DNA of 46,641 nucleotides from CAZFBA01 sp964517135 (GTDB lineage: Bacteria; Cyanobacteriota; Vampirovibrionia; JBFMGH01): NCBI GenBank assembly GCA_964517135.1, contig CAZFBA010000032.1, positions 1 through 46,641 on the forward strand. Direction: 5' to 3'. Under the pieces are notes generated by a model that saw nothing but the letters and a program-made list of their open reading frames with translations, was not told the origin of the DNA and searched no databases. Position numbers and translations under genes: made by a program. Of the stretch, positions 22,864 to 31,753 are shown in pieces. Each line of letters begins with the position of its first letter. The stretch's first letter is position 1.

Positions 22864-24708
22864 GTGTGCGGCATTGTTGGATATATTGGTAAAAAACAGG
22901 CTATACCTATTCTGATTCACGGCCTGAGCAGGCTTGAATACAGAGGTTATGACTCGGCAGGCCTTGCCCTGTACCTTAAAGGCTCAATTCATACCTTTAA
23001 AGCAGCAGGCAAACTGGAAAAATTAAAATCTATGCTGTCTGAACATGCACAGGATAAACAGGAAAGTTCTCTAGGTATTGGGCATACACGCTGGGCAACT
23101 CATGGTATCCCTAATGAAATCAATGCTCATCCACACACAAGTATGGATCAATCAATAGCACTGGTTCATAACGGTATTATAGAAAACTATAAAGAATTAA
23201 AAACCGAACTTCTTAATAAAGGCTACAATTTTACATCAGATACTGATACTGAAACACTTGTACACCTTATTGATGATAAAAAGAAAGAAACGGGTAGCCT
23301 ATTTGTAGCTATACAAAAAGCAATGAAAGAGGTTGAAGGTGATTTTGCTGTAGCCGTTATAGATGTAAATGAACCTGATAAACTTGTTGTAACAAAGAGA
23401 AATACACCGCTTGTTATCGGTCTTGGCGAAGAAGAAAACTTTGTAGCAAGCGACGTTCCTGCAATGCTTGAAAGCACAAGAAAAGTAATATACCTTGATA
23501 ATGACGAGGTGGCAGAAATAAAGGCAGATCACGTCCAGATTTCTAATCTGGATGGTCTGAAACTCTTCAAACCAGTATCTTACATACCCTGGGAGCCTGT
23601 AACCCTTGAAAAAATGGGCTTTAAACATTTTATGTTAAAAGAAATTCACGAACAACCTGGCATTGTCAGACAGGTACTTGCAGGAAGAATTGTCAAACCT
23701 GAATCGCCTGTAACTCTCGAAGATGTTAAACTTACAGGACAGGAACTTGAAAAAATCAACCGTATTCAGATTATAGCCTGCGGTACATCTTATCATGCCG
23801 GGCTGGTAGGAGAATATGTTATTGAAGAACTGACAGGTATGCCTGTAGAAGTTGAACTGGCAAGCGAAGTAATTGACAGAAGAAGTGTTGTTGATGATAA
23901 AACACTCGTCATTGCTGTATCACAATCTGGAGAAACAGCTGATACCAGGGCTGCAATTAAAATAGCACATGAACATAATGCCCATGTCATGGTTATTACT
24001 AATAGAATAGATTCAGCAATGGCCCGTGAAGCTGATAGCATTGTTCATGTGAGAGCAGGTATAGAGATATCTGTTGCTGCGACAAAATCTTTTATAGCTC
24101 AGCTAATCGCTTTTTATTTGATAGCAATCTTTCTGGCAGAAAAAAATAATACCTGTAGCTCTGAAAGACTTATTGACCTAAAAAAAGGCCTCTATGATCT
24201 TTCAAAATATCTTGAATTAGTTCTTAACAACCAGGAATCTATCAAGCTATGTGCCCGTGAATACTATAACTACAGAAATTTTATCTTTATAGCAAGGGGC
24301 ATCAATTTTCCTGTTGCCCTTGAAGGAGCTCTCAAACTTAAAGAAATCAGTTACATAAATGCTACGGGTTATCAGGCAGGTGAAATGAAGCACGGCCCCA
24401 TAGCTATGCTTGATCATACAATGCCGGTGCTGGCAATTGTAACGCCAGGTGTCGTGTATAAAAAAGTCATTTCTAACGCACAGGAAGCTAAATCCCGGGA
24501 TGCCAGAATGTTAGCTGTTGCCAATCAGAATGATGAACTGGTAGAATCAATATTTGAATCAATTATGACAGTTCCATATGTAGATGAACTTCTGTCACCG
24601 GTAATAAATGTTATACCATTGCAATTGCTGGCCTATTATATCGCTGAATTTCTTGGTAAGGACGTTGATCAGCCACGTAATCTTGCTAAAACAGTTACCG
24701 TTCTATAG
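22864..24708 (+). CDS. glmS: Glutamine--fructose-6-phosphate aminotransferase (isomerizing)
   Basis: 614 residues, full length. Makes glucosamine 6-phosphate from fructose 6-phosphate and glutamine, the entry to UDP-GlcNAc. The start is GTG, chosen because the next codon is the essential nucleophile Cys (MCGIVGYIG) and GGGAGA lies 7 bases upstream. Glutaminase residues HTRWATHG and NGIIENY are present. Two SIS domains follow, with CGTSYHAGL, SQSGETADTRAA, and the C-terminal KHGPIAMLD and PRNLAKTVTVL. It probably leads an operon with a secreted protein (4-base gap), a small gene and pgi, whose product shares fructose 6-phosphate with GlmS. Confidence 0.98.
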   Translation: MCGIVGYIGKKQAIPILIHGLSRLEYRGYDSAGLALYLKGSIHTFKAAGKLEKLKSMLSEHAQDKQESSLGIGHTRWATHGIPNEINAHPHTSMDQSIALVHNGIIENYKELKTELLNKGYNFTSDTDTETLVHLIDDKKKETGSLFVAIQKAMKEVEGDFAVAVIDVNEPDKLVVTKRNTPLVIGLGEEENFVASDVPAMLESTRKVIYLDNDEVAEIKADHVQISNLDGLKLFKPVSYIPWEPVTLEKMGFKHFMLKEIHEQPGIVRQVLAGRIVKPESPVTLEDVKLTGQELEKINRIQIIACGTSYHAGLVGEYVIEELTGMPVEVELASEVIDRRSVVDDKTLVIAVSQSGETADTRAAIKIAHEHNAHVMVITNRIDSAMAREADSIVHVRAGIEISVAATKSFIAQLIAFYLIAIFLAEKNNTCSSERLIDLKKGLYDLSKYLELVLNNQESIKLCAREYYNYRNFIFIARGINFPVALEGALKLKEISYINATGYQAGEMKHGPIAMLDHTMPVLAIVTPGVVYKKVISNAQEAKSRDARMLAVANQNDELVESIFESIMTVPYVDELLSPVINVIPLQLLAYYIAEFLGKDVDQPRNLAKTVTVL

Positions 24709-24711
24709 TAT

Positions 24712-26061
24712 ATGATGAAAAAAACGATATTTAGCTTATTTTTATTTGTATTACTAACAAATACTGCTCTGGCCCAGCAGTCATCTTTGTTTGATTATGA
24801 ATCTGTGCAGACATTTTCACCTGATCTCTCGGTAGATATCTCTACAGAGGCTGGAAAAAAGGAAGCTGTTAATAAAGAAATCATTAATAGCTTGCAATTT
24901 CAGATTGCAGATCCTAAAGGGATTCATTTACCTGAAAAAGTTGTTTCTGATAAACCCGCAAAGCCTGAAAAGAAAGCTAAAATAGAAAATAAATTGGATG
25001 AAGTTACTGAAAAAACTCATTCTAAAAAAGAAATTAAACCTGAATTAAAGCCAGAAGTTGAGATTATAGAAAGTGTAGATTATGAAAAAGTAGAAACCGA
25101 AGAGTTAAAAGAAGATAAAAAATCTAAAATATCTACAGATGAAAAGGAAAATAAACCGGTTAGTTTTTCTAAAGAGGATATTAAACTAACAATACAGTCT
25201 GAAAGTTTAGAAGAAGCTTATAATGAAGAATCTATAGATTTTAATAAAATTGAAAATGACCTGAAGTCAATAAGACTTGAAACTGATAAAATAAAAGCAT
25301 TCCTAGAATCAGAAGAAAGCACAAATTCTATATCTGAAGACTCAGAAGAAATAGCGTTTACCCCACCAGAAGAGATTGATAATACTGAAGATCCTGACCC
25401 TGCTTTTATTATTATTGATGAAGCAGAGCAAGAAAAACGCCTGTCTGAGTTGTTAAAAAAATCCAATAATGAAAATATTGACTATTACCTGAAAAAATAC
25501 GGGTCAACTTTAAGAGGTGGGGCTAATATTACAGACTATAAGCACTCATTAATGGAGCCTTTCAAGCAATCTTTCTTTTATCAGCTGCTTTCAGAAAATA
25601 ATAGTAAAAATATTGAACTGCAAACACATGATGTTACTGCCGATTTTAAGCCTGAAGCTGTTGTATCATACAATATTCCGCTTGGAGCTGAGGGTGAATT
25701 TGCCTGTCAGATAATGGTGTTGCAACCATCTGACCCTGAACTTGTTAACCTGTGGATTTCAGAGCAGATACCAGGTGAAATTGATTCAGTTATGGTACAG
25801 GATGTAAACAATGATGCTCAGAAAGATATTATTGCAATAAGCACTTCTGGTGGTGTCAGTTTGCTTAAATCTATTAGAGTTTATTCATACAACAAAAATA
25901 GACATACTTTTGATACCATATTTGCAGTCAATGGTATTATGGAAGGTATTGTTACAGTAAGACCAGGAAAAATACTGGTTTCTGAAACCTTCCCAGGGGG
26001 TATTAATCGAGCAGCCCTGTATATATGGAATGGTAAGAGGTTTGAAAGGCTTGAACTATAA
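24712..26061 (+). CDS. Secreted protein with charged linker and unknown C-terminal domain
   Basis: 449 residues (ATG ATG, so the start could be one codon later). A signal peptide ends near residue 21 (FVLLTNTALAQQS). Residues 25-260 are Lys/Glu-rich, repetitive and probably disordered (KPEKKAKIENK, IKPELKPEVE). From about 275 a folded domain begins, with SYNIPLGAEGEFACQIMVLQ and DVNNDAQKDIIAISTSGG. The last part recalls FG-GAP/VCBS beta-propeller blades (Asp-rich loop before a strand), but only one blade is evident. It is inserted 4 bases after glmS in the same operon, suggesting an envelope role. Function unknown. Confidence 0.65.
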   Translation: MMKKTIFSLFLFVLLTNTALAQQSSLFDYESVQTFSPDLSVDISTEAGKKEAVNKEIINSLQFQIADPKGIHLPEKVVSDKPAKPEKKAKIENKLDEVTEKTHSKKEIKPELKPEVEIIESVDYEKVETEELKEDKKSKISTDEKENKPVSFSKEDIKLTIQSESLEEAYNEESIDFNKIENDLKSIRLETDKIKAFLESEESTNSISEDSEEIAFTPPEEIDNTEDPDPAFIIIDEAEQEKRLSELLKKSNNENIDYYLKKYGSTLRGGANITDYKHSLMEPFKQSFFYQLLSENNSKNIELQTHDVTADFKPEAVVSYNIPLGAEGEFACQIMVLQPSDPELVNLWISEQIPGEIDSVMVQDVNNDAQKDIIAISTSGGVSLLKSIRVYSYNKNRHTFDTIFAVNGIMEGIVTVRPGKILVSETFPGGINRAALYIWNGKRFERLEL

Positions 26062-26230
26062 TATTCTTATAAAAAAAATATCATTAAAAATACCAGAAAA
26101 CCTTACTTTAACTGAAATTGAAAAAAAAATTCAACACCCTGAAAACATTTTGTTAAAATGGTTTATATTGAAAATTAATAATGATCACTTGATCATTGAT
26201 GCAACTTATTTAAGAAAGAAGGAAGTATAA
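26051..26230 (+). CDS. Small unknown protein between the secreted protein and pgi
   Basis: About 59 residues from a TTG at 26051 that has GAAAGG just before it; an ATG at 26030 in the same frame lacks a ribosome site. The sequence is basic with alternating hydrophobics (IKKISLKIPENLTLTEIE, then LLKWFILKINNDHLIIDATY). It overlaps the preceding gene's end by 11 bases and stops 2 bases before pgi, exactly fitting a coupled operon gap. It could be an unconserved filler frame, so confidence is moderate. Confidence 0.5.
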   Translation: MNYNILIKKISLKIPENLTLTEIEKKIQHPENILLKWFILKINNDHLIIDATYLRKKEV

Positions 26231-26232
26231 CA

Positions 26233-27654
26233 ATGGCGATGATTGAACTTGATTACACAAATGTTGATGTCTCAATAGTCGGTCAGGAAAACGGTCTTGA
26301 TTTAAGGAAAACCTTTACACTTTATAATAATAAAATGAATGACTGGGTTATTGATCTATGGGCTAATAAAAGCACCCCTGGTCGCTGGCTAGCATGGATG
26401 AAAATGGCTGATAACAATGCACTGGTGGCTTCTATTAACGCATATGCTGCTTCAGTAAAAGGTAAATTTGAAAATGTTGTAGTACTTGGTATAGGTGGTT
26501 CTGCTCTGGGAGGCCTCGCTGTGACAGAAGCCCTTCTTAAACCTTACTGGAATATGCTAACACCTGAACAAAGGGAAGGTTATCCCAGGATTTTCTTCCT
26601 TGATAATATAGACCCGGATCAGGTAACAGGGCTCTTAAATACACTTGATCTATCAAAGACTCTGATAAACGTTATTTCTAAGTCTGGTACAACTGCAGAG
26701 ACAATGTCACAGTACATTATCTTTCATGAAAAACTTAAAGAAGCCTGCGGAGACGGCTATAAAGATCATATCGTCGTCACAACCGATGAAAACAAAGGTG
26801 TATTGAGAAAAATTGTACAGGATGAAGGTTTTCAATCCTTCCCGGTGCCTGATGACGTGGGTGGCAGGTTTTCAGTGTTTTCTGCTGTCGGGCTTTTACC
26901 TTTTGCCTTGGTTGGTATAGATATACAAAAACTTGTTGACGGTATACAGTCAATAGCATCAAGTTTAAGAGAAGGAAGTCTCTATAAAAATATAGCTGCA
27001 CAGAATGCACTTATTCATGTTCTTCTTGACCAGAAGAAAAATAAAAAAATCTCTGTTTGTATGCCTTATTCAAGCAGGCTAAAATATATTTCAGACTGGT
27101 ACTGTCAACTCTGGGCTGAATCTCTGGGTAAAGAAAACAACCTGAAAGGCGAAAGGGTTAACACAGGCCAGACTCCGGTAAAAGCACTCGGGGCAACCGA
27201 CCAGCACTCTCAAATACAACTCTACAATGAAGGCCCAAATGATAAAGTAATTACTTTTATCAGGGTGAAAAAATTTGATAATGAGCTCAAGATACCGGCA
27301 ACCTATTCAAGTATACCTGATCTTGCTTATATGTCTAATAAAACAATGAATGAATTGATAAATGCAGAAGCTGACGCCACAACAATAACTCTGGCTGGTT
27401 ATAATAGGCCCAATGTAACTATAACAATGCCAGAAATAAACGAGTTTTATCTAGCGCAGCTTATGTTTATGTATGAAGTACAAACTGCTATTGCTGGCAA
27501 AATATATAATATTGATCCATTTGACCAACCTGGTGTAGAACAGGCAAAGAATTACACTTATGCACTTATGGGCAGGCAGGGCTATGAGAAAATTGCTAAT
27601 GTCCTTAAAGTGAGAATGGATAGACCAGCTTTGAAAGTCAGACCGCTGGGTTAA
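26233..27654 (+). CDS. pgi: Glucose-6-phosphate isomerase
   Basis: 473 residues. Interconverts glucose 6-phosphate and fructose 6-phosphate in the cytoplasm. Seen: VVLGIGGSALGGLAV, the phosphate-binding VISKSGTTAET, PDDVGGRFSVFSAVGLLPF and ATDQHSQIQLYNEGPND, with active-site residues in the last. It belongs to the shorter pgi type found in Bacillus, cyanobacteria and relatives rather than the 550-residue enterobacterial form. AAGGAAG ribosome site. Its operon with glmS places production and consumption of fructose 6-phosphate under one control. Confidence 0.96.
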   Translation: MAMIELDYTNVDVSIVGQENGLDLRKTFTLYNNKMNDWVIDLWANKSTPGRWLAWMKMADNNALVASINAYAASVKGKFENVVVLGIGGSALGGLAVTEALLKPYWNMLTPEQREGYPRIFFLDNIDPDQVTGLLNTLDLSKTLINVISKSGTTAETMSQYIIFHEKLKEACGDGYKDHIVVTTDENKGVLRKIVQDEGFQSFPVPDDVGGRFSVFSAVGLLPFALVGIDIQKLVDGIQSIASSLREGSLYKNIAAQNALIHVLLDQKKNKKISVCMPYSSRLKYISDWYCQLWAESLGKENNLKGERVNTGQTPVKALGATDQHSQIQLYNEGPNDKVITFIRVKKFDNELKIPATYSSIPDLAYMSNKTMNELINAEADATTITLAGYNRPNVTITMPEINEFYLAQLMFMYEVQTAIAGKIYNIDPFDQPGVEQAKNYTYALMGRQGYEKIANVLKVRMDRPALKVRPLG

Positions 27655-27714
27655 TTTTTTAAACTATAATAAACGCATTTGAAACACGTTTAGAATAATC
27701 AAGTATTAGCTTAG

Positions 27715-27760
27715 CAAGGGTTTTAAAATTCGAAAAAATCTTAAGTTAAGCACCGTATAT
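27715..27760 (+). repeat. Dispersed element, copy C (right arm)
   Basis: GGGTTTTAAAATTCGAAAAA, then TCTTAAGTTAAGCACCG. This parallels the right arm of copy B (GGGTTTTGAAAATCGAAAAC then TTTTTAAGTTATGCACTG). It lies just after pgi. The left arm is not clear. Confidence 0.55.
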
Positions 27761-27770
27761 CTTATAGCTT

Positions 27771-28817
27771 TTAGCCTGCAGGTTCATAACCTGTATTTCC
27801 GGGATATAAAGCAGGCTCAACTACTTCAACACCTAAAGACTTAAAAAGGTTCTTTATTTCATCAATACTTTTGTCATTGCGTTTGAAAAGAGTTATAATA
27901 AGTTGTTTTTCAGGATCAAAGGTAAACGATAGCCTGTCAGTAAGAAAATTTTTCTGAAAAGTCATTCTTAATATATCCTGAAGATCAACTTCAATATGTC
28001 TGACCCTGAACCACGACCTGTGAAGTATAATACACCTGCGGGCAGAGACAACAAAATATCCTGAACGCTTTTTTGATCCTTTAAATACGGCTCCTATTGT
28101 CAGGTAAACCCTTTCAGATCCTTCAAGAATGTTATTCAGGTATGCATCATAAGAATGCGGCATAATCTCAAGATTTACTGAATTCTCACAGGGAACATAA
28201 CTCCACAGCTTACAGTAAATCGCTTTAAACAGGTATATTATAAAGCCAATAAGTTTGGGCCCCTGCCATATAATAAGCAATAGCAGAACTGCCATAATGC
28301 TTGCAGCAACAAAAGGATGCGTTAAGACAAGAGCCACAAGTACGAATACACCTATATCTTCTGCAATACTAACTACAGAGTTGCTAACTGGCTCAGGAGA
28401 GGTGTTTATCAACAACCTTGTACCGGCCTTTGCAGTATGAGTAGTAAGTGCAACTGATCCTGCAAGAAGTACAGCAATTATTTTGACAACTATAGAAGCA
28501 TCTCCTGCAGCCATAAGAGCAATAAAGGCAGCAGAAAACGGCCTTATAAAAGTATGAATGCTATCCCAGAAGCTGTCAAAGGCAGGTATTTTATCTGCAA
28601 AAAACTCACATACATACATTGTCAGGGCTACACCAATGACATACTCGTTTGCCAGAACGTGTAACTGCTCAGGTAAATTTTGTATCACATTAAACCTGAC
28701 AGCAAGCCCGACAAGAGCCACTGTTGCATACAGGTTAACACCGGATGTAAAGGAAATGCCAAATATTTTTGTCAACAATAATAGGGTTTCCAATCCACTT
28801 CTCCTTGTTTTGCGCAT
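27771..28817 (-). CDS. DUF4126 membrane protein with C-terminal PH-like domain
   Basis: 348 residues. Residues 8-195 match the DUF4126 layout: ISFTSGVNLYATVALVG, then FWDSIHTFIRPFSAAFIAL and ALTTHTAKAGTRLLINTSPEP, with five or six membrane helices. Residues about 215-335 are soluble and beta-rich, with GSERVYLTIGAVFKGSKKR, GYFVVSARRCIILHR and ITLFKRNDKSIDEIKNLFKS. This pattern looks like a bacterial PH-type domain; that assignment is tentative. Many DUF4126 proteins lack such a tail. The gene stands alone, divergent from glmU. Function unknown. Confidence 0.7.
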   Translation of the reverse strand: MRKTRRSGLETLLLLTKIFGISFTSGVNLYATVALVGLAVRFNVIQNLPEQLHVLANEYVIGVALTMYVCEFFADKIPAFDSFWDSIHTFIRPFSAAFIALMAAGDASIVVKIIAVLLAGSVALTTHTAKAGTRLLINTSPEPVSNSVVSIAEDIGVFVLVALVLTHPFVAASIMAVLLLLIIWQGPKLIGFIIYLFKAIYCKLWSYVPCENSVNLEIMPHSYDAYLNNILEGSERVYLTIGAVFKGSKKRSGYFVVSARRCIILHRSWFRVRHIEVDLQDILRMTFQKNFLTDRLSFTFDPEKQLIITLFKRNDKSIDEIKNLFKSLGVEVVEPALYPGNTGYEPAG

Positions 28818-29207
28818 TTAAATATGCCCTGACCTTTTACAGGATAGCATATTTTTAAAAAATTTTGAAGTATTTAAGCAGTCTTTTTGGTAATTATTTA
28901 TAATAATTTACTAAAAAGTATTTTATATTATTATATAATAAAGAAACTTTTATATATTTTTTACTATATTGTATTATAACTCCGTGCTAGTTAATTTGAT
29001 ATTAAATATATTTTACCTTAACCTCTGTCCTGATTGCTTGGTCAGTATTTATTAGCTCAAAAGATACAATTTTAGAGGAGTTTAGCTATTTAAACAAACA
29101 TCCGGGATGTAAATATTATTTAAGTAATAGTTATTAATCTGTGTATTTAAAACCTTTTTGTTTCATAATTTAATATGTAGAAGCAAATAACAGGACGCTA
29201 ATTACCA
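28818..29207. other. Very AT-rich divergent region upstream of glmU
   Basis: 390 bases with no gene. 28850-29000 is extremely AT-rich with several TATAAT-like boxes, suitable for promoters in both directions. No DnaA-box cluster or iterons, so it does not look like an origin. Confidence 0.5.
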
Positions 29208-30644
29208 GTGGTTAATAAGAGTACAAAAGCTATTGTGCTTGCTGCGGGTAAAGGAACCCGGATGAAGTCAAAGTATCCGAAAGTGCTTCATAAAATAATG
29301 GGCAAATCGCTTATTGAGAGAGTTTTAAACGCAATAAACACAATGGATATAGACGAAATATTCGTCGTCGTCGGCCATCAGAGCGAATCAGTTAAAAACC
29401 ATATTGTTGAAACGTGCAACAAAAACATTAAATGTATCCTGCAAGAGCCACAATTGGGCACAGGACACGCAGTATACCAGGTTTATGGCAATCTGATTAA
29501 CTTTGAAGGCACTTTAATGATTTTATGTGGAGATACACCCCTATTAAGAGAAGCTACCCTGAATAAGTTTCTGGAGGCTCATATATCATCTGCATCTGAC
29601 CTGAGCATACTGTCAGCTAACCTTGATAATCCAGCAAATTATGGCAGAATTGTCAGGGGTATTGAAGGCACTGTAATTAAAATAGTTGAAGAGAAAGATG
29701 CAAGCGACTCTCAAAAGAAAATTTCAGAAATTAACACCGGTGTATACTGCATAGAATGGACAAAAATATCGCCTGCGTTTCTGGAACTAAATACCAACAA
29801 CGCACAGGGAGAATATTATTTAACAGATATTGTTGAATGGGCTACCAATAAAGAACTACGGGTTAATGCCCATGCGCTGGCTAAAGAAGATGAAATATTT
29901 GGCATAAACTCACAGGTAGATCTCGCCCAGGCAGCAAAGCTCTTAAAGGATAGAAAGATTAAAGAGCTTATGTCATCAGGTGTTACTGTTGTAGATCCTG
30001 TAAATACCTGGATTTCTCCTGAAACTGTCATTGAAAAAGATACTACTATATTACCTGGATGCTATATAGAAGGAACCAACTATATTGCAAGCGGCTGCAC
30101 AATTGGACCAAACACCTGTATAAAAGGTAATGTTGATTTAGGGCCAGAAAATAATGTTTCAATGTCTCAACTTGAAAATATAGCTACAGATGCAAATTGC
30201 TCTATAGGACCTTTTGCTAACCTGAGGGATGGCGTTATACTCGGTAAAAAAGTACGAATTGGTAACTTTGTTGAACTAAAAACCTCTAAAATAGGGGATA
30301 ACACTAATGCTGCACATCTGGCATACATTGGCAATTCTGAACTTGGCACTGAAGTAAATGTCGGTGCAGGCACCATAACAGCCAATTACAATGCTCTAAC
30401 AAAAGAAAAAAACACTACAATTATTGAAGATAAAGTAAAAATTGGTAGTAATTGTGTGCTTGTAGCACCAGTTACCGTAAAAGAAGCAGCTAATGTTGCT
30501 GCAGGTTCAGTTATTACAAAAGAAGTACCCGCCGGTTCACTGGCTATAGCAAGACAAAAACAGGCCAACATGGAAGGCTGGGTTACCAGAAAGATTAGAC
30601 AAATTGAAAAAAAACAATTGGAGGAAACTAAAAGTGGCAGTTGA
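29208..30644 (+). CDS. glmU: Bifunctional N-acetylglucosamine-1-phosphate uridyltransferase / glucosamine-1-phosphate acetyltransferase
   Basis: 478 residues. The N-terminal half makes UDP-GlcNAc: AIVLAAGKGTRMKSKYPKVL at the start, LQEPQLGTGHAVYQ, CGDTPLL and EINTGVYC. The C-terminal half is a left-handed beta helix with hexapeptide repeats and acetyltransferase residues in LAYIGNSELGTEVNVGAGTI. The start is GTG, placing the nucleotide loop at the usual distance from the N-terminus. It overlaps prs by 11 bases, the classic glmU-prs pair also known from Bacillus. It provides the product of the GlmS route for peptidoglycan and surface glycans. Confidence 0.97.
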   Translation: MVNKSTKAIVLAAGKGTRMKSKYPKVLHKIMGKSLIERVLNAINTMDIDEIFVVVGHQSESVKNHIVETCNKNIKCILQEPQLGTGHAVYQVYGNLINFEGTLMILCGDTPLLREATLNKFLEAHISSASDLSILSANLDNPANYGRIVRGIEGTVIKIVEEKDASDSQKKISEINTGVYCIEWTKISPAFLELNTNNAQGEYYLTDIVEWATNKELRVNAHALAKEDEIFGINSQVDLAQAAKLLKDRKIKELMSSGVTVVDPVNTWISPETVIEKDTTILPGCYIEGTNYIASGCTIGPNTCIKGNVDLGPENNVSMSQLENIATDANCSIGPFANLRDGVILGKKVRIGNFVELKTSKIGDNTNAAHLAYIGNSELGTEVNVGAGTITANYNALTKEKNTTIIEDKVKIGSNCVLVAPVTVKEAANVAAGSVITKEVPAGSLAIARQKQANMEGWVTRKIRQIEKKQLEETKSGS

Positions 30645-31623
30645 AATGCATTTACCTCAAATTAAAGACGACAATAAATCACCTGCAAGAAGCGAAGTAA
30701 AAATATTTACCGGCAGATCTAATCCACAGCTGGCTTATGAGATTGCCGACTATCTGGGAACAAGCGTCGGCCCAATGGTTGTAAAAAACTTTAGCGACGG
30801 AGAAATTTACGTACAAATTCAGGAAAGCATCAGGGGAGACGATATTTTTATCGTTCAGCCAACATGTGATCCTGTTAACAAAAACCTTATGGAATTGCTA
30901 ATCATGATTGATGCTTTTAAAAGAGCAAGTGCCAGAAGTATCACAGCTGTAATTCCTTATTATGGTTACGCTAGGCAGGATAGAAAAACAGCAGGGCGTG
31001 AAGCAATAACAGCCAAGCTGGTAGCTGATCTCCTTACCACCGCCGGGCCAGACAGAATAGTTGCTATGGATCTACATACAGGCCAGATTCAAGGTTTTTT
31101 CAACATTTTAGTTGACCACATTTACTCTACACCAGTACTTGTTAAGTATGTTAAAGAGAAAAACCTTCCTGATATTGTGATGGTCAGCCCTGACGCCGGC
31201 GGAGTAGAAAGAACCAGAGTCTTTGCTAAGAAGCTTGATGTGCCGATAGCTATTATTGACAAAAGACGCAGTGCGCATAATGTAGCTGAAGTACAGAATG
31301 TTATTGGTGAAGTTTCTGGCAGAACGGCCATTCTTATTGATGATATGATAGATACTGCCGGCACAATCTGTGAAGCATCAAGAATACTTATCAATTACGG
31401 TGCGAAAGAAGTTTATGCCTGTGCCTGTCACCCTGTTCTCAGCGGTCCAGCTATTCAAAGGCTTGAAGATTCTCCTATTACAGAAGTTATTGTAACCAAT
31501 ACAATACCTCTCAGGCCTGATAACGTTATTAGCAAAATTACTCAACTCAGTATTGCTGGCCTGCTTGGTGAAGCTATAGCTAGAATACACGATAACGCTT
31601 CTGTAAGCAGATTATTTGACTGA
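30634..31623 (+). CDS. prs: Ribose-phosphate pyrophosphokinase (PRPP synthetase)
   Basis: 329 residues from the GTG at 30634, chosen because GGAGG lies 9 bases before it; an upstream TTG in frame has no such site. Makes PRPP from ribose 5-phosphate and ATP. Seen: KIFTGRSNPQLAYEIADYLG, NFSDGEIYVQI, PYYGYARQDRK with the flexible-loop RQDRK, DLHTGQIQGFF and the PRPP loop ILIDDMIDTAGT. Normal length, no missing residue. Translationally coupled to glmU. Confidence 0.97.
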   Translation: MAVEMHLPQIKDDNKSPARSEVKIFTGRSNPQLAYEIADYLGTSVGPMVVKNFSDGEIYVQIQESIRGDDIFIVQPTCDPVNKNLMELLIMIDAFKRASARSITAVIPYYGYARQDRKTAGREAITAKLVADLLTTAGPDRIVAMDLHTGQIQGFFNILVDHIYSTPVLVKYVKEKNLPDIVMVSPDAGGVERTRVFAKKLDVPIAIIDKRRSAHNVAEVQNVIGEVSGRTAILIDDMIDTAGTICEASRILINYGAKEVYACACHPVLSGPAIQRLEDSPITEVIVTNTIPLRPDNVISKITQLSIAGLLGEAIARIHDNASVSRLFD

Positions 31624-31640
31624 TTTTCAGAATATTAAAA

Positions 31641-31693
31641 ACTGATGCATAACTAGAATAACAGATTTTTCTGTTTTCAGGCTATGCACCGTC
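31641..31693 (+). repeat. Dispersed element, copy D (short form)
   Basis: ACTGATGCATAAC, then AGATTTTTCTGTTTTCAGG and CTATGCACCGTC. It has the inverted ends of the element in only about 53 bases, directly after prs. A minimal or internally deleted copy. Confidence 0.7.
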
Positions 31694-31706
31694 TTATATA
31701 AACGAA

Positions 31707-31730
31707 AAGCTACCATTTATCTGGTAGCTT
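31707..31730. terminator. Bidirectional terminator between prs and the matrixin gene
   Basis: 9-bp perfect stem AAGCTACCA / TGGTAGCTT with a 6-base loop, T-rich on both exits (TTTCTTAG rightward, TTTTCGTTTAT leftward), between two convergent genes. Confidence 0.75.
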
Positions 31731-31753
31731 TCTTAGTAATAGAAAGCATTTTT

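Noticed and set aside
28850..29000. A replication origin in very AT-rich DNA
   Set aside because: No DnaA-box cluster, no iterons and no dnaA or dnaN nearby.
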